A DNA stretch of 55,361 nt from Clostridiales bacterium. GTDB taxonomy: Bacteria > Bacillota > Clostridia > Peptostreptococcales > Anaerovoracaceae. The notes beneath the pieces were generated by a model, which saw only the letters and a list, made by a program, of their open reading frames with translations, had not been told where the DNA came from and did not search any database. Location: positions 1 through 55,361 of the forward strand of contig SVCU01000014.1 in the NCBI GenBank assembly GCA_015058215.1, in the 5' to 3' direction. Shown piece after piece: positions 41,219 through 51,809 of the stretch. Within the stretch, counting starts at the first letter, position 1; each line of letters begins with the position of its first letter. The position numbers and the translations under genes were made by a program.

Positions 41219-42499
41219 CTATTTCAGGAAGCCCTGATAATTCCGCATGATCAGCTGCTGTTCCAGCTGCTTCATCATATCCAGAGCAACACCGACTACG
41301 ATCAGCAGGGAGGTGCCGCCAAAACCGATCTGCAGGTTAGTGAACTGCTGGATCAGGGTGGGGATGATGGAGACGATGCACAGGAACATGGCGCCGCTGA
41401 AGGAGATGCGGGTCATTACCTTGTTCAGATATTCGGTGGTGGAACGTCCGGGACGAATGCCGGGGACGAAACCGCCGTTTGCTCTCATGTTATCAGCTAC
41501 TTCTCTGGGATTGAAGGTCAATGCGGTGTAGAAATAGTTGAAGAAGATGATGAGCATGATGCTCAGCAGAGAGTAGATCCAAACGCCGGGGTTGCCATTG
41601 GGATGGAACCACTTGTTCATGAATGCTGCAAAACCGGAATTAGGCCAGAAGTAGGTCAAAGTCAGGGGGAACTGCAGCAGAGAGGAAGCGAAGATGACGG
41701 GGATAACGCCAGCCTGGTTTACCTTGATGGGCAGATGGCTGCTCTGACCGCCGTACATTTTGCGACCCACAACTCTCTTTGCGTACTGAACGGGGATTTT
41801 TCTGTTACCTTCCTGTACCAGGATGACGCCGACGACTACGAGTACAGCGAAGATCAGGAACAGGACGATGGAGATCCAGCTGATGTCGCCAGCCATCAGG
41901 CTATGCCAGGTGCTGCGAACTGCGCTGGGGAGACGGGAAATGATACCGCCGAAGATGATCAGGGAGATACCATTGCCGATGCCGTTTTCGTTGATCTGTT
42001 CGCCCAGCCACATCAGGAAGGCAGTACCTGCCGTCAGGGTCAGTACGATCAGGGCAACGGAACCGAAATTGAAGTTGGCGACTGCATTTCTGAAGAGACC
42101 TACAGCCATACCAATGGCCTGCAGAATGCCCAGGACCACGGTGAGGTACCGGGTGTACTGGGTCAGCTTCTTTCTGCCTTCCACGCCTTCCTTGGAAAGA
42201 GCTTCCAGGCTGGGAATGGCGATGGTCAGCAGCTGCAGGATAATGGATGCCGTTACATAGGGGGTGATACCCAAAGCGAAGATAGTGAAATTGCTGAAGC
42301 TGCCGCCCGAGAACAGATCGAACAGGGACAGCAGACCCATTTCTTCGCTGAACAGCTGAGACAGGATCTCTCTGTCAATGCCGGGAACAGGGATGTTAGA
42401 GCCGATACGGAATACCAGCATCATCAGCAGGGTGAAGATGATCTTCTTGCGGATTTCAGCGGTCTTCCATGCTCTGGCAAGGGTGTTCAGCATTTCCAT
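41219..42499 (-). CDS. secY: Preprotein translocase subunit SecY
   Basis: 426 residues with ten transmembrane helices. [17 protein letters not shown] opens it; [25 protein letters not shown], and [37 protein letters not shown]-like sequence (here beginning [10 protein letters not shown]) are hallmark. The C-terminal [28 protein letters not shown]-like tail is present. It is the protein-conducting channel of the Sec translocon. One base separates it from rplO. Confidence 0.98.
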   Translation of the reverse strand: [426 protein letters not shown]

Positions 42500-42500
42500 A

Positions 42501-42941
42501 CTAGATCACCTCGGCCTTTCCTCCGGCAGCCTCGATTTTTTCTACTGCAGACTGGCTGAACTTGTTGGCCTTGACGGTCAGCTTCTTTTCCAGAGCGCCT
42601 TCGCCCAGGATCTTCACGCCGTCCAGTTCCTTCTTGACGAGGCCTGCTGCCAGCAGCAGATCGGGGGTAACTTCCATGCCGTCGTCGAAGACGTTCAGAG
42701 CTTCTACATTAACGATTGCCAATTCCTTGGCGAAGATGTTCTTGAAACCTCTCTTGGGGATTCGTCTGTAAAGGGGCATCTGACCACCTTCGAAGCCCAG
42801 TCTGACGCCGCCGCCGGATCTGGAGTTCTGGCCGTTCATACCTCTGCCGGCGGTTTTACCCTGACCGGTAGCAGTACCTCTACCCTTTCTCTTGGGGTTT
42901 CTGGTTGCACCTACGGGTGCATTCAGTTCATGCATTTTCAT
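42501..42941 (-). CDS. rplO: 50S ribosomal protein L15
   Basis: 146 residues: [42 protein letters not shown] glycine/arginine-rich N-terminus that threads into 23S rRNA, then a globular C-terminal domain ending [14 protein letters not shown]. Normal length. Confidence 0.98.
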   Translation of the reverse strand: MKMHELNAPVGATRNPKRKGRGTATGQGKTAGRGMNGQNSRSGGGVRLGFEGGQMPLYRRIPKRGFKNIFAKELAIVNVEALNVFDDGMEVTPDLLLAAGLVKKELDGVKILGEGALEKKLTVKANKFSQSAVEKIEAAGGKAEVI

Positions 42942-42958
42942 TCCGAGGTACCTCCTTC

Positions 42959-43144
42959 TTACAGTTCTTCAACAAGCACCAGGTGTTCTACCTTGTCGCA
43001 AGCGCCGCGGACTGCAGCGTTGTCGGGCAGAACTACGGAGTGGTGCAGCTTCTTCAGGCCCAGGCCTTCCAGAACCTTCTTCTGGTTGGGCTTGGAACCG
43101 ATGGGGCTCTTTACCAGAGTCACTTTTACGTTCTTATCTGCCAT
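42959..43144 (-). CDS. rpmD: 50S ribosomal protein L30
   Basis: 61 residues: [55 protein letters not shown] sequence of the short bacterial L30. It lies between rpsE and rplO, 13 bases after rpsE. Confidence 0.97.
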   Translation of the reverse strand: MADKNVKVTLVKSPIGSKPNQKKVLEGLGLKKLHHSVVLPDNAAVRGACDKVEHLVLVEEL

Positions 43145-43157
43145 TTCAGTGTCCTCC

Positions 43158-43664
43158 TTAACCCAAGATCTCTTCCTTGGTCAGGCCTCTCAGACGGGAA
43201 ACTTCTTCCACAGTCTTCAGGGCGCGGAGACCTTCGATAGCAGCGCTGGCCATATTGCCTGCGTTGTTGGAACCAATGCACTTAGCACGGACGTCCTTGA
43301 CGCCGGCCAGTTCCAGAACGGTACGAACTGCACCGCCTGCGATAACACCGGTACCGGGTACGGCGGGCATCAGCAGAACCTGACCTGCGCCGTGGATACC
43401 CAGGGATCTGTGAGGAATGGTGGTTCCTACAGTGGGTACATAAATCATTTTTTTCTTAGCATCTTCGGTTGCCTTGCGGACAGCTTCGGGAATTTCCTGA
43501 GCTTTGCCCAGGCCCAGGCCAACGTGGCCGGCGCCGTCACCAACAACTACGGTTACGCTGAAACGGAAGTTCTTACCGCCCTTAACAGTCTTGGATACGC
43601 GGCGGATGTTTACAATGGATTCCTTCAGCTCCAGTTTGGATGCATCAATCATAATCTGTGCCAT
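43158..43664 (-). CDS. rpsE: 30S ribosomal protein S5
   Basis: 168 residues. The dsRNA-binding-like N-terminal domain ([22 protein letters not shown]) and the C-terminal domain ([32 protein letters not shown]) are clear. S5 shapes decoding accuracy and mRNA entry. Near-minimal N-terminal extension. Confidence 0.98.
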   Translation of the reverse strand: MAQIMIDASKLELKESIVNIRRVSKTVKGGKNFRFSVTVVVGDGAGHVGLGLGKAQEIPEAVRKATEDAKKKMIYVPTVGTTIPHRSLGIHGAGQVLLMPAVPGTGVIAGGAVRTVLELAGVKDVRAKCIGSNNAGNMASAAIEGLRALKTVEEVSRLRGLTKEEILG

Positions 43665-43675
43665 TGTTCAACCTC

Positions 43676-44044
43676 CTAGAACTTCAGGCCGGCTTCGCGA
43701 GCGCCATCGGCCAGTTCTTTTACTCTTCCGTGATACAGGAAACCGCCTCTGTCGAAGCATACGGTTTCGATGCCCTTTTCGAGAGCTCTCTTTGCAACCA
43801 GTTCGCCAACTGCCTTAGCAGCTTCCTTGTTGCCGCCGTAAGCCAGTTCAGCCTTGATTTCCTTTTCCAGAGAAGAAGCGGAAACCAGAGTCTTGCCTGC
43901 AACGTCATCAATCACCTGAGCGGAGATGTTGGACAGGCTTCTGTAAACGCAGAGTCTGGGCTTTTCAGGAGTGCCGAAAATGTCTTTTCTGACTCTTTCG
44001 TGTCTCTGAACGCGCTTGTCTGCTTTGCTCATTTTCTTAGCCAT
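43676..44044 (-). CDS. rplR: 50S ribosomal protein L18
   Basis: 122 residues: [40 protein letters not shown] and [26 protein letters not shown] are typical. It binds 5S rRNA. Confidence 0.98.
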   Translation of the reverse strand: MAKKMSKADKRVQRHERVRKDIFGTPEKPRLCVYRSLSNISAQVIDDVAGKTLVSASSLEKEIKAELAYGGNKEAAKAVGELVAKRALEKGIETVCFDRGGFLYHGRVKELADGAREAGLKF

Positions 44045-44058
44045 TTTCTACTCCTTTC

Positions 44059-44610
44059 TTACTTTTTCTTTGCACCGGCCTTGCCTTCTTTGCGGCGGAT
44101 GGTTTCGTCTACGTACTTAACGCCCTTGCCCTTGTAAGGTTCGGGAGCTCTCTTGGAACGAATCACTGCTGCATAGTTGCCGACAAGTGCCTTATCGATG
44201 CCCTTAACAGAAATTTCGGTAGGAGAGGTGACGGCAGTTTCGATGCCTTCGGGGTCTACCAGATCGATGGTGTGGGAATAACCCAGGGACAGAACCAGGG
44301 TGTTGCCCTTCTTTTCTGCCTTGTAACCGACGCCGATCATCTGCAGCTTCTTTTCATAACCTGCAGTTACGCCGACTACCATGTTGTTGATCAGAGTTCT
44401 GCTCAGGCCGTGTGCTGCATTGAAGTTTCTGTCGCCGGGGTTGGGGTTGGAAACCACAACTGCACCTTCGACTACTTCGATGTTTACCAGCTTGCTGACC
44501 TGTTCACTCAGCTCACCCTTGGGGCCCTTTACGGTAACCAGGTTACCTTCAGAGACCTTTACTTCTACGCCTGCAGGGAGAGCTACAGGATGCTTACCAA
44601 TTCTAGACAT
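44059..44610 (-). CDS. rplF: 50S ribosomal protein L6
   Basis: 183 residues with two similar domains: MSRIGKHPVALPAGVEVKV at the start and RSKRAPEPYKGKGVKYVDETIRRKEGKAGAKKK at the end, the latter the standard L6 C-terminus contacting the sarcin-ricin region. Confidence 0.98.
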   Translation of the reverse strand: MSRIGKHPVALPAGVEVKVSEGNLVTVKGPKGELSEQVSKLVNIEVVEGAVVVSNPNPGDRNFNAAHGLSRTLINNMVVGVTAGYEKKLQMIGVGYKAEKKGNTLVLSLGYSHTIDLVDPEGIETAVTSPTEISVKGIDKALVGNYAAVIRSKRAPEPYKGKGVKYVDETIRRKEGKAGAKKK

Positions 44611-44629
44611 TCTTTATTTCCTCCCTATA

Positions 44630-45028
44630 TTACCAAACGTAGCAGATAACTTCGCCGCCAACGCCCAGCTTTCTGGCCTGCTTGTCGCTCATAACGCCAT
44701 TGGACGTGGAGATGATTGCGATTCCCAGGCCGCCCAGTACCTTGGGTACTTCGTCCTTCTTGGCATAAACCTTGAGGCCGGGCTTGGAAATCTTCTTGAT
44801 GCCGGAGATGACCTTTTCCTTACCAGCGCCGTACTTCATCTGAATACGGATGGTGGACTTTGCGCCATCTTCGATGATATCGAATGCTTTGATATAACCT
44901 TCAGCCAGAAGAATCTCTGCGATGGACTTCTTCATCTTAGAGGCCGGAACGTCAACGGTGGCATGGCCAACAGTGTTAGCGTTGCGGATTCTGGTGAGCA
45001 TATCTGCAATGGGATCTGTCATAGTCAT
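44630..45028 (-). CDS. rpsH: 30S ribosomal protein S8
   Basis: 132 residues: [37 protein letters not shown] and the C-terminal [31 protein letters not shown]. The first of two in-frame ATGs (45028) fits the GGAGG spacing better than the second. A primary 16S binder, often a translational repressor of the spc genes. Confidence 0.98.
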   Translation of the reverse strand: MTMTDPIADMLTRIRNANTVGHATVDVPASKMKKSIAEILLAEGYIKAFDIIEDGAKSTIRIQMKYGAGKEKVISGIKKISKPGLKVYAKKDEVPKVLGGLGIAIISTSNGVMSDKQARKLGVGGEVICYVW

Positions 45029-45053
45029 TTTTCGCGTCCTCCCTTCTTATGGA

Positions 45054-45239
45054 TTACCAACTGGCTTTTCTGACGCCGGGGATTTCACCCTTATATGCCA
45101 GTTCTCTGAAGCAGATACGGCAGATGCCGTACTTCCGCAGTACAGAATGAGGTCTACCGCAGATCTTGCATCTGGTGTAGGCACGGGTGGTGTACTTGGG
45201 TTTTCTCTGCTGCTTTACTTTGAGAGATGTCTTTGCCAC
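45054..45239 (-). CDS. rpsN: 30S ribosomal protein S14, zinc (type Z) form
   Basis: 61 residues. The zinc site is complete in [22 protein letters not shown] (C-x2-C…C-x2-C). The short form is the standard one in the spc operon of Gram-positives. The N-terminus [16 protein letters not shown] is usual. Confidence 0.98.
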   Translation of the reverse strand: MAKTSLKVKQQRKPKYTTRAYTRCKICGRPHSVLRKYGICRICFRELAYKGEIPGVRKASW

Positions 45240-45254
45240 TTTATTCCCTCCTGA

Positions 45255-45797
45255 CTACTTTTCGAACGGCATGCCGAGCAGTGCAAGCAGAGCCTGAGCT
45301 TCTTCGTCGGTCTTAGCCGTGGTGGTGAATACGATGTTCATGCCCTTTACTACGTCAACCTGATCGTAGGAGATTTCGGGGAAGATCAGCTGTTCCTTCA
45401 GACCCATGGAATAGTTGCCACGGCCGTCGAAGGAGTTCTTGCTTACGCCCTTGAAGTCTCTCACTCTGGGCAGAGCGATGTTGAAGAGCTTGTCGGCAAA
45501 TACGTACATCCGGTCACCTCTGAGGGTTACCTTTGCGCCGATGGGGTTACCCTGACGCAGCTTGAAGTTTGCGATGGACTTTCTTGCCTTGGTTACTACG
45601 GGCTTCTGACCGGTGATCAGAGCCAGTTCTGCACAAGCAGTTTCCATGAGTTTAGCGTTGTCCTTAGCTTCGCCCAGACCCATGTTGATGGTGATCTTTT
45701 CGAGCTTAGGAACTTCCATTACATTCTTGTACTGGAACTTTTCTTTCATGGCGTTAAACACGGTATTGGTGTAAACGTCTTTCAGTCTTGCTGCCAA
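45255..45797 (-). CDS. rplE: 50S ribosomal protein L5
   Basis: 180 residues: [27 protein letters not shown] and [41 protein letters not shown] identify L5. It binds 5S rRNA and contacts P-site tRNA. Confidence 0.98.
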   Translation of the reverse strand: MAARLKDVYTNTVFNAMKEKFQYKNVMEVPKLEKITINMGLGEAKDNAKLMETACAELALITGQKPVVTKARKSIANFKLRQGNPIGAKVTLRGDRMYVFADKLFNIALPRVRDFKGVSKNSFDGRGNYSMGLKEQLIFPEISYDQVDVVKGMNIVFTTTAKTDEEAQALLALLGMPFEK

Positions 45798-45815
45798 GTT
45801 CGTTCCCTCCTTTTC

Positions 45816-46121
45816 TTAGTCCAGGATAGTGCCGGACTTCTTGGAAACTCTCTTCTTCTGTCCGTCAACTACCTGATAACCAACTCTGGTGGGTGCCTTA
45901 GCCTTGCTGTCCCAGAGCATTACGTTGGAAGCATCGATGGGGCCTTCAATGTGCTTGATTTCAGCAGGAGCATTCTGCTTTGCCTTCTGATGCTTGGTCT
46001 GAACATTTACGCCTTCCACAACGACCTTGTTGGTCTTGGGGAATGCCTTGAGGACGGTGCCTTTCTTGCCCTTGTCCTTGCCGGTGATGACGACCACCGT
46101 ATCGTTTTTCTTGATCTGCAT
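45816..46121 (-). CDS. rplX: 50S ribosomal protein L24
   Basis: 101 residues with a KOW motif at the start ([39 protein letters not shown]). It starts 50S assembly and lies at the exit tunnel. Confidence 0.98.
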   Translation of the reverse strand: MQIKKNDTVVVITGKDKGKKGTVLKAFPKTNKVVVEGVNVQTKHQKAKQNAPAEIKHIEGPIDASNVMLWDSKAKAPTRVGYQVVDGQKKRVSKKSGTILD

Positions 46122-46133
46122 CCTGTTTACCTC

Positions 46134-46502
46134 CTACAGTACTTCGGGAGCCAGGGACACGATCTTCATGAAGTTCTTGTCTCTCAGTTCTCTGGCAACA
46201 GGCCCAAAAATACGGGTACCTACGGGGTTCTTGTCTTCTTTGATAATAACTGCTGCGTTCTGGTCGAACTTTACGTAGCTGCCGTCTACACGACGAGCAC
46301 CCTGCTTGGTTCTTACAACTACAGCCTTAACAACGTCGCCCTTCTTGACAACGCCGCCGGGAGTAGCATCCTTAACAGCGCAGACGATGATATCACCGAT
46401 GCCGGCATACTTACGGCTGGTACCGCCGAGAATACGGATGCACAGCAGTTCTTTTGCGCCGGAGTTGTCGGCGACCTTCAGTCTGGTTTCAGTCTGAATC
46501 AT
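46134..46502 (-). CDS. rplN: 50S ribosomal protein L14
   Basis: 122 residues: [27 protein letters not shown] and [28 protein letters not shown] are hallmark segments. Located at the subunit interface. Confidence 0.98.
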   Translation of the reverse strand: MIQTETRLKVADNSGAKELLCIRILGGTSRKYAGIGDIIVCAVKDATPGGVVKKGDVVKAVVVRTKQGARRVDGSYVKFDQNAAVIIKEDKNPVGTRIFGPVARELRDKNFMKIVSLAPEVL

Positions 46503-46517
46503 TGTGGTGCCTCCTTC

Positions 46518-46778
46518 TTACTTAACCTTTTCGATGATGTTTACGAGTCTCCATCTCTTATCCTTGGAGAGGGGTCTCGTTTCCATGATTCTTACTTTAT
46601 CGCCGATCTGGCATTCGTTCAGCTCGTCATGAGCCTTGAACTTCTTGGTGCGCTTTACGGCCTTACCGTACAGAGAATGTCTTACGAAATCTTCTACGGC
46701 AACAACGATGGTCTTATCCATCTTATCGCTTACGACCAGACCAACCTTGGTCTTTCTTCTGTTTCTTTCGTTCAGCAT
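46518..46778 (-). CDS. rpsQ: 30S ribosomal protein S17
   Basis: 86 residues, OB fold: [45 protein letters not shown] and [24 protein letters not shown] primary 16S binder. Confidence 0.98.
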   Translation of the reverse strand: MLNERNRRKTKVGLVVSDKMDKTIVVAVEDFVRHSLYGKAVKRTKKFKAHDELNECQIGDKVRIMETRPLSKDKRWRLVNIIEKVK

Positions 46779-46796
46779 GATTGCATCCTCCTTCCT

Positions 46797-47000
46797 TTAG
46801 CCTTCTACACTCTTCAGTTCTTTTTCGCGGATAACGGTCTTCACTCTTGCGATATCCTTCTTCAGGTCGCGGAGCTTGATGGGGTTATCCAGCTGACCGG
46901 TCACGTGCTGGAAGCGCAGGTTGAAGAGTTCGTTCTTCAGCTTCTTTTCTTCAGCTACCAGTTCAACGCTGGTCATTTCTCTCAGCTTTTCAATCTTCAT
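46797..47000 (-). CDS. rpmC: 50S ribosomal protein L29
   Basis: 67 residues, a helical hairpin: [59 protein letters not shown]. Its start overlaps the last base of rplP. Confidence 0.98.
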   Translation of the reverse strand: MKIEKLREMTSVELVAEEKKLKNELFNLRFQHVTGQLDNPIKLRDLKKDIARVKTVIREKELKSVEG

Positions 47001-47425
47001 TACGCTTCACCACCCTCTGCTGCTTTGATAGCAAACTTAGACTTCACGGGGAGCTTGTGGCTTGCCAGGCGGATTGCTTCTCTTGCCTGTTCTTCGGTTA
47101 CGCCGCTGATTTCAAACATGACGCGACCGGGCTTGACCACTGCTACCCAGTATTCGGGAGCACCCTTACCGGAACCCATTCGGACTTCAGCGGGCTTCTT
47201 GGTTACGGGCTTGTGGGGGAAGATCTTAATGTAGACGTTACCGCCTCTCTTAATGGATCGAGTCATTGCAATACGAGCAGCTTCGATCTGGTTGGAGGTG
47301 ATCCAACCGCATTCGGTAGCAACAAGACCATATTCACCGTAGGTGATGGTGTTGCCCTTGGTTGCTACACCCTTCATTCTGCCTCTATGGACTCTACGAC
47401 GCTTTACGCGTTTGGGCATCAACAT
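47000..47425 (-). CDS. rplP: 50S ribosomal protein L16
   Basis: 141 residues beginning [19 protein letters not shown], the conserved start (so the first of two Mets is used; AGGAG lies upstream). [28 protein letters not shown] is typical. It organises the A-site tRNA elbow and peptidyl transferase region. Confidence 0.98.
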   Translation of the reverse strand: MLMPKRVKRRRVHRGRMKGVATKGNTITYGEYGLVATECGWITSNQIEAARIAMTRSIKRGGNVYIKIFPHKPVTKKPAEVRMGSGKGAPEYWVAVVKPGRVMFEISGVTEEQAREAIRLASHKLPVKSKFAIKAAEGGEA

Positions 47426-47442
47426 CGTTTGGTACTCCTTTC

Positions 47443-48321
47443 CTATGCTTCTGCAGGAGCTTCCTCAACAACGGGAGCTTCAACTACAGGAGCTTCAACG
47501 GGCTTAATCCGCTTTCTGGGGTTAACAGCGCGGGGTGCTTCGACCTTTTCGTCTCTGCGACCTCTGCGGCCGTCTCTCTGTCTGTCACCGTCTCTTCTGG
47601 GTCTGTCGCCGTCTCTTCTGGGACGTCTTTCACCATCGCGACGATTGTTTCTTTCGGGCTTTTCGGCGGGAACAACGGGCTTCAGACCCTTTTCCAGCAG
47701 TTCGCCGTGGTTGATCCATACCTTTACGCCGATACGGCCGTACTGAGTATCAGCTTCGGAGAAACCGTAGTCGATGTCAGCTCTCAGGGTGTGGAGGGGA
47801 ACGTTACCTTCGCTGTACTTTTCGCTTCTTGCGATTTCAGCGCCGCCTACACGACCGGAGATCACAACCTTGATACCCTTGGCGCCAGCCTTCATGGTGC
47901 GGCTGATTGCCTGCTTCATAGCTCTTCTGAAAGAGGTTCTCTTTTCCAGAGCCTGTGCGATGCTTTCGGAGGTCAGCTGAGCGTCCAGTTCGGATCTTCT
48001 GACTTCCACTACATCTACGCTGACGGTCTTGCCGGTGAGCTTGGCCAGTTCAGCCTTCAGTTCATCGACGCCAGCGCCGGAGCGGCCGATCACCATACCG
48101 GACTTGGATACCATTACGATAACCTTGACCTGGTTGGCGGCTGCTCTTTCGATTACTACCTGTGCAACACCAGCGGCATACAGCTTCTTCTTAACGAAGA
48201 CTCTGATCTTATTGTCTTCTACGAGGTAATCGGCGAAGTCTTTCTTATCAGCATACCACTTGGAATTCCAGTCTTTGTTTACACCCACTCTCAAGCCGTG
48301 GGGATTTACTTTCTGACCCAT
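47443..48321 (-). CDS. rpsC: 30S ribosomal protein S3 with long repetitive C-terminal extension
   Basis: 292 residues against about 215-225 usually. The KH domain ([20 protein letters not shown], near 80) and the S3 C-domain ([18 protein letters not shown]) are normal. After about residue 217 comes a basic repeat region with [20 protein letters not shown] and further RDG units, then an acidic Pro/Val/Glu tail ([18 protein letters not shown]). S3 lines the mRNA entry channel, so the tail would be displayed on the solvent side near incoming mRNA. The gene is in frame and intact; the repeat DNA could vary by slippage. Confidence 0.97.
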   Translation of the reverse strand: MGQKVNPHGLRVGVNKDWNSKWYADKKDFADYLVEDNKIRVFVKKKLYAAGVAQVVIERAAANQVKVIVMVSKSGMVIGRSGAGVDELKAELAKLTGKTVSVDVVEVRRSELDAQLTSESIAQALEKRTSFRRAMKQAISRTMKAGAKGIKVVISGRVGGAEIARSEKYSEGNVPLHTLRADIDYGFSEADTQYGRIGVKVWINHGELLEKGLKPVVPAEKPERNNRRDGERRPRRDGDRPRRDGDRQRDGRRGRRDEKVEAPRAVNPRKRIKPVEAPVVEAPVVEEAPAEA

Positions 48322-48331
48322 GGTTAACCTC

Positions 48332-48667
48332 CTAGTCTCTTTCTTTCAGAGTCACGCCGATGTGGCTGCTTCTCTTCAGGATGATGGATGCGCGACCCTG
48401 AGATCCTGCCATCCATCTCTTCATGGTGGGTCCCTGATGGGCATATACTTCTGCGACGTAGAGCTTATCTACGTTCATTTCGTGATTGTTCTCCGCATTA
48501 GCTGCAGCAGACTTCACAACCTTTTCGATGAGGGCGGAGCCCTTACCGGGAGTGAACTTCAGGATTGCCAGAGCTTCGCTCAGGTCCTTGCCTCTTACCA
48601 GGTCAGCAACAGGCTTCAGCTTGATGGGAGACATCTTTACATATTTTGCAACTGCTTTTGCTTCCAT
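48332..48667 (-). CDS. rplV: 50S ribosomal protein L22
   Basis: 111 residues: [56 protein letters not shown] and the beta-hairpin region [26 protein letters not shown] that reaches into the exit tunnel. Confidence 0.98.
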   Translation of the reverse strand: MEAKAVAKYVKMSPIKLKPVADLVRGKDLSEALAILKFTPGKGSALIEKVVKSAAANAENNHEMNVDKLYVAEVYAHQGPTMKRWMAGSQGRASIILKRSSHIGVTLKERD

Positions 48668-48682
48668 GTTTTTAGATCCTCC

Positions 48683-48961
48683 TTATCTCTTGCCGGTAGT
48701 CTTGTCTGCGGCGTGGCCCCGGAAGTTTCTGGTGGGGGCAAATTCGCCAAGCTTATGGCCTACCATGTCTTCAGTGATGTACACAGGAATGTGCTTCTTG
48801 CCGTCGTGAACAGCAATGGTGTGTCCTACCATCTGGGGGAAAATGGTGGAAGGTCTGGACCAAGTCTTGATGACTTTCTTTTCGTTGTTCTTGTTCATCT
48901 CTTCGATCGCTGCCAGCAGCTTAACGTTTACGAAGGGACCCTTTTTCAAAGATCTGCTCAT
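48683..48961 (-). CDS. rpsS: 30S ribosomal protein S19
   Basis: 92 residues: [16 protein letters not shown] at the start, [48 protein letters not shown] in the middle. It sits in the 30S head. Confidence 0.98.
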   Translation of the reverse strand: MSRSLKKGPFVNVKLLAAIEEMNKNNEKKVIKTWSRPSTIFPQMVGHTIAVHDGKKHIPVYITEDMVGHKLGEFAPTRNFRGHAADKTTGKR

Positions 48962-48979
48962 TTCTTATTCCTCCTTCCA

Positions 48980-49813
48980 CTATCTTTCGTTGCGTCTCTT
49001 TACGATGTACTGGTTAGACGCATTCTTCTTCTTTCTGGTCTTGTAACCCAGAGCAGGCTTACCCCAAGGAGTAACGGGGCTTACGCGACCGATACCAACC
49101 TTGCCTTCGCCACCGCCGTGGGGATGGTCGTTGGGGTTCATTACGGAACCGCGAACGGTGGGACGGATGCCCATGTGACGCTTGCGGCCAGCCTTACCCA
49201 GCTGGATGTTGCCGTGGTCGCCGTTGCCGACTTCACCGACGGTTGCCTTGCAGTCCAGGCGAACCTTGCGGACTTCGCCGGAGGGCAGACGCAGGGAAGC
49301 GAAATCGCCTTCCTTTGCGATCAGCTGAGCGCCGTTACCGGCGGAGCGGACCATCTGAGCACCCTTACCGGGCTTCATTTCGATGCAGTGAACGATGGTA
49401 CCGGTGGGGATGTTGCGGAGGGGCAGAGCGTTGCCGACCTTGATGTCAGCGTCTGCGCCGGAAACGATCATATCGCCTACGAACAGCTTGCTGGGAGCGA
49501 TGATGTATCTCTTTTCGCCATCCAGGTAGTTGATCAGAGCGATGTTTGCGCTTCTGTTAGGATCGTATTCGATGGTGGCTACCTTGCCGGGTACGCCATC
49601 CTTATTTCTCTTGAAGTCGATGATTCTGTACTTAGGTCTGTAGCCGCCGCCCTTATGTCTAACGGTGATTTTACCGCGGACATTACGGCCGGAATGCTTC
49701 TTCAGAGTAACAGTCAGGGACTTTTCAGGCTTGCTGGCGGTGATTTCCTCGAAGGTGGAAACCGTCATACCTCTCAAGCCAGGGCTAGTAGGCTTATACT
49801 TTTTGATTCCCAT
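48980..49813 (-). CDS. rplB: 50S ribosomal protein L2
   Basis: 277 residues: [61 protein letters not shown], and [18 protein letters not shown] with the conserved histidine near the peptidyl transferase centre. Confidence 0.99.
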   Translation of the reverse strand: MGIKKYKPTSPGLRGMTVSTFEEITASKPEKSLTVTLKKHSGRNVRGKITVRHKGGGYRPKYRIIDFKRNKDGVPGKVATIEYDPNRSANIALINYLDGEKRYIIAPSKLFVGDMIVSGADADIKVGNALPLRNIPTGTIVHCIEMKPGKGAQMVRSAGNGAQLIAKEGDFASLRLPSGEVRKVRLDCKATVGEVGNGDHGNIQLGKAGRKRHMGIRPTVRGSVMNPNDHPHGGGEGKVGIGRVSPVTPWGKPALGYKTRKKKNASNQYIVKRRNER

Positions 49814-49828
49814 TTTAGAATTTCCTCC

Positions 49829-50119
49829 TTACAGACCCTGGAAGAACTCGATTTCCTTGCTGTCAGCAGTCAGGGTTACGATTGCCTTCTTGGTGGCAGC
49901 GGTTCTTCCTTCGTATTTTCCAACTCTCTTGATTTTGCCGTCGTAGTTTGCGACGTTTACCTTTGCTACTTCTACGCCGAACAGCTCTTCTACAGCAGCC
50001 TTGATTTCGGTCTTGTTAGCGCCGGTTGCAACTTTGAAGGTATACTTCTTGTTCTGAGCGTCGTCCATGCTCTTTTCGGAGATGACGGGCTTCAGGATTA
50101 CATCGTAAGCAGTCTTCAT
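49829..50119 (-). CDS. rplW: 50S ribosomal protein L23
   Basis: 96 residues: [50 protein letters not shown]. It is the docking site for trigger factor and SRP at the tunnel exit. Its start overlaps the last base of rplD (TAATG type). Confidence 0.98.
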   Translation of the reverse strand: MKTAYDVILKPVISEKSMDDAQNKKYTFKVATGANKTEIKAAVEELFGVEVAKVNVANYDGKIKRVGKYEGRTAATKKAIVTLTADSKEIEFFQGL

Positions 50120-50742
50120 TATGCATACACCTCCTGGATCTTATTGAGGGCGTCCTTGGTGACTACCAGGCTGGTGTGGTTTACCAGTTCGTAAACGTTC
50201 ATCTGACCAACCATGGAGGTTGCAACGCCGGGGATGTTTGCTGCGGAACGAATGACGTTTTCGTCCTTATCGGCAGTCAGGATCAGAGCCTTGCGAGCTG
50301 CCTTTACGTTTTCCAGGACCTTGATCATTTCCTTGGTCTTGGGAGCATCGAAGGACAGGCTGTCCAGAACGATGATTTCGTTTTCCTGTACCTTGGAGGT
50401 CAGAACGGAGAACATTGCCAGTCTCTTGACCTTCTTGGGAACGGAATATCTGTAGCTTCTGGGCTTGGGTGCGAATGCTACGCCGCCGCCGACCTGGGAG
50501 GGGTCAGTGGAGCTACCCTGTCTGTGACGACCGGTACCCTTCTGACGGAAGGGCTTCTTGCCGCCGCCGCGAACTTCTGCTCTGGTCTTAGCGGACTGGG
50601 TGCCCTGTCTCTGGTTTGCCAGGTAATTCTTGATTACTGCATGTACAGCAAATTCGTTTACTTCGATACCGAAGATGGAATCGCTGAGGTTCATTTCGCC
50701 GACTTCTGCACCGGCCATGTTGAGTACTTTTACAGTTGCCAT
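50119..50742 (-). CDS. rplD: 50S ribosomal protein L4
   Basis: 207 residues. The extended loop [51 protein letters not shown] is characteristic and lines the exit tunnel. In some bacteria L4 represses its own operon through the S10 leader; whether that holds here is unknown. Confidence 0.98.
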   Translation of the reverse strand: MATVKVLNMAGAEVGEMNLSDSIFGIEVNEFAVHAVIKNYLANQRQGTQSAKTRAEVRGGGKKPFRQKGTGRHRQGSSTDPSQVGGGVAFAPKPRSYRYSVPKKVKRLAMFSVLTSKVQENEIIVLDSLSFDAPKTKEMIKVLENVKAARKALILTADKDENVIRSAANIPGVATSMVGQMNVYELVNHTSLVVTKDALNKIQEVYA

Positions 50743-50767
50743 TTTATTTCCTCCTTTCCGGTGTCAG

Positions 50768-51403
50768 TTATTTACCCTGACCCTTGATGGCGTAACGGAT
50801 GCGGAGGAGGCCACCCTTGGGGCCGGGAACCGCGCCTTTTACCAGCATCAGGTTTCTGTCTGCGATAACTTTTACCAGTTCAACGTTCTGAACGGTGATG
50901 GTCTCTCTGCCGGTGCGACCCATTGCTCTGTTGCCCTTGAAGACTCTGGAGGGATAGGTTGCTGCTGCGAGACCGCCGGCCAGTCTGTGGTGCTTGGAGC
51001 CGTGGCTCATGGGACCACGTCTCTGACCCCATCTCTTGATGATGCCCTGGGTGCCCTTACCCTTGGAAGTGCCGGTCACATCCAGTTTTGCGCCTTCTTC
51101 GAATTCAGCGACGGTGATGACCTGACCTGCTTCGTAGGTTTCGCCTTCTTCCAGACGAACTTCGGTGAGATGCTTCTTCAGAGGAGCGCCCCACTTTGCG
51201 AAGTGGCCCATTTCGGGTTTGTTGCTTCTGCTTTCTTTCTTGTCTTCGAAACCGATCTGTACGGCGTTGTAGCCATCGGTTTCAACGGTCTTGATCTGGG
51301 TTACAGTTACGGGACCGGCTTCGATCACGGTCACAGGAATTGCTGCCCCAGTTTCGGAAAAGATCTGAGTCATGCCGATCTTTTTCCCAAGGATAGTTTT
51401 CAT
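50768..51403 (-). CDS. rplC: 50S ribosomal protein L3
   Basis: 211 residues: MKTILGKKIGMTQIFSETGAAIPVTVIEAGP, then TGTSKGKGTQGIIKRWGQRRGPMSHGSKHHRLAGGLAAATYPSRVFKGNRAMGR. It begins 23S assembly. A 97-base gap with a small hairpin separates it from rpsJ. Confidence 0.98.
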   Translation of the reverse strand: MKTILGKKIGMTQIFSETGAAIPVTVIEAGPVTVTQIKTVETDGYNAVQIGFEDKKESRSNKPEMGHFAKWGAPLKKHLTEVRLEEGETYEAGQVITVAEFEEGAKLDVTGTSKGKGTQGIIKRWGQRRGPMSHGSKHHRLAGGLAAATYPSRVFKGNRAMGRTGRETITVQNVELVKVIADRNLMLVKGAVPGPKGGLLRIRYAIKGQGK

Positions 51404-51449
51404 GTTGTACCTCCTGTTTACTTACAGCGGATGACCTTTTGGGCCATCA

Positions 51450-51467
51450 TACTAAGGGGACTTAGTA
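51450..51467 (-). repeat. Tetraloop hairpin between rpsJ and rplC
   Basis: TACTAAG (51450-51456) pairs with CTTAGTA (51461-51467) around GGGA (UCCC in the mRNA). There is no T run, so it is not a terminator. Confidence 0.55.
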
Positions 51468-51500
51468 CTTTCTGCTTTTTACGATTTCGTGTTCCCCAGC

Positions 51501-51809
51501 TTACAGCTTGATTTCGATGGTTACGCCAGCGGGCATATCCAGCTTGGTCAGAGCATCGATGGTCTTGGGGGTGGGAGAGAGAATGTCGATCAGTCTCTTG
51601 TGAGTTCTCTGTTCGAACTGTTCTCTGGAGTCCTTATACTTGTGGACTGCTCTCAGAATGGTTACGACCTGCTTTTCGGTGGGCAGGGGAATGGGGCCGC
51701 TTACTTCGGCGCCGGTTGCTTTTGCAGTCTCAACAATTCTTGCTGCGGACTGGTCAAGGGACTTGTGATCATAACCCTTGAGCTTGATTCTGATTTTCTG
51801 TGCGCTCAT
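51501..51809 (-). CDS. rpsJ: 30S ribosomal protein S10
   Basis: 102 residues: [72 protein letters not shown]. First gene of the S10-spc-alpha cluster. S10 is also the NusG/NusE partner in antitermination. AAGGAGG upstream of ATG. Confidence 0.99.
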   Translation of the reverse strand: MSAQKIRIKLKGYDHKSLDQSAARIVETAKATGAEVSGPIPLPTEKQVVTILRAVHKYKDSREQFEQRTHKRLIDILSPTPKTIDALTKLDMPAGVTIEIKL

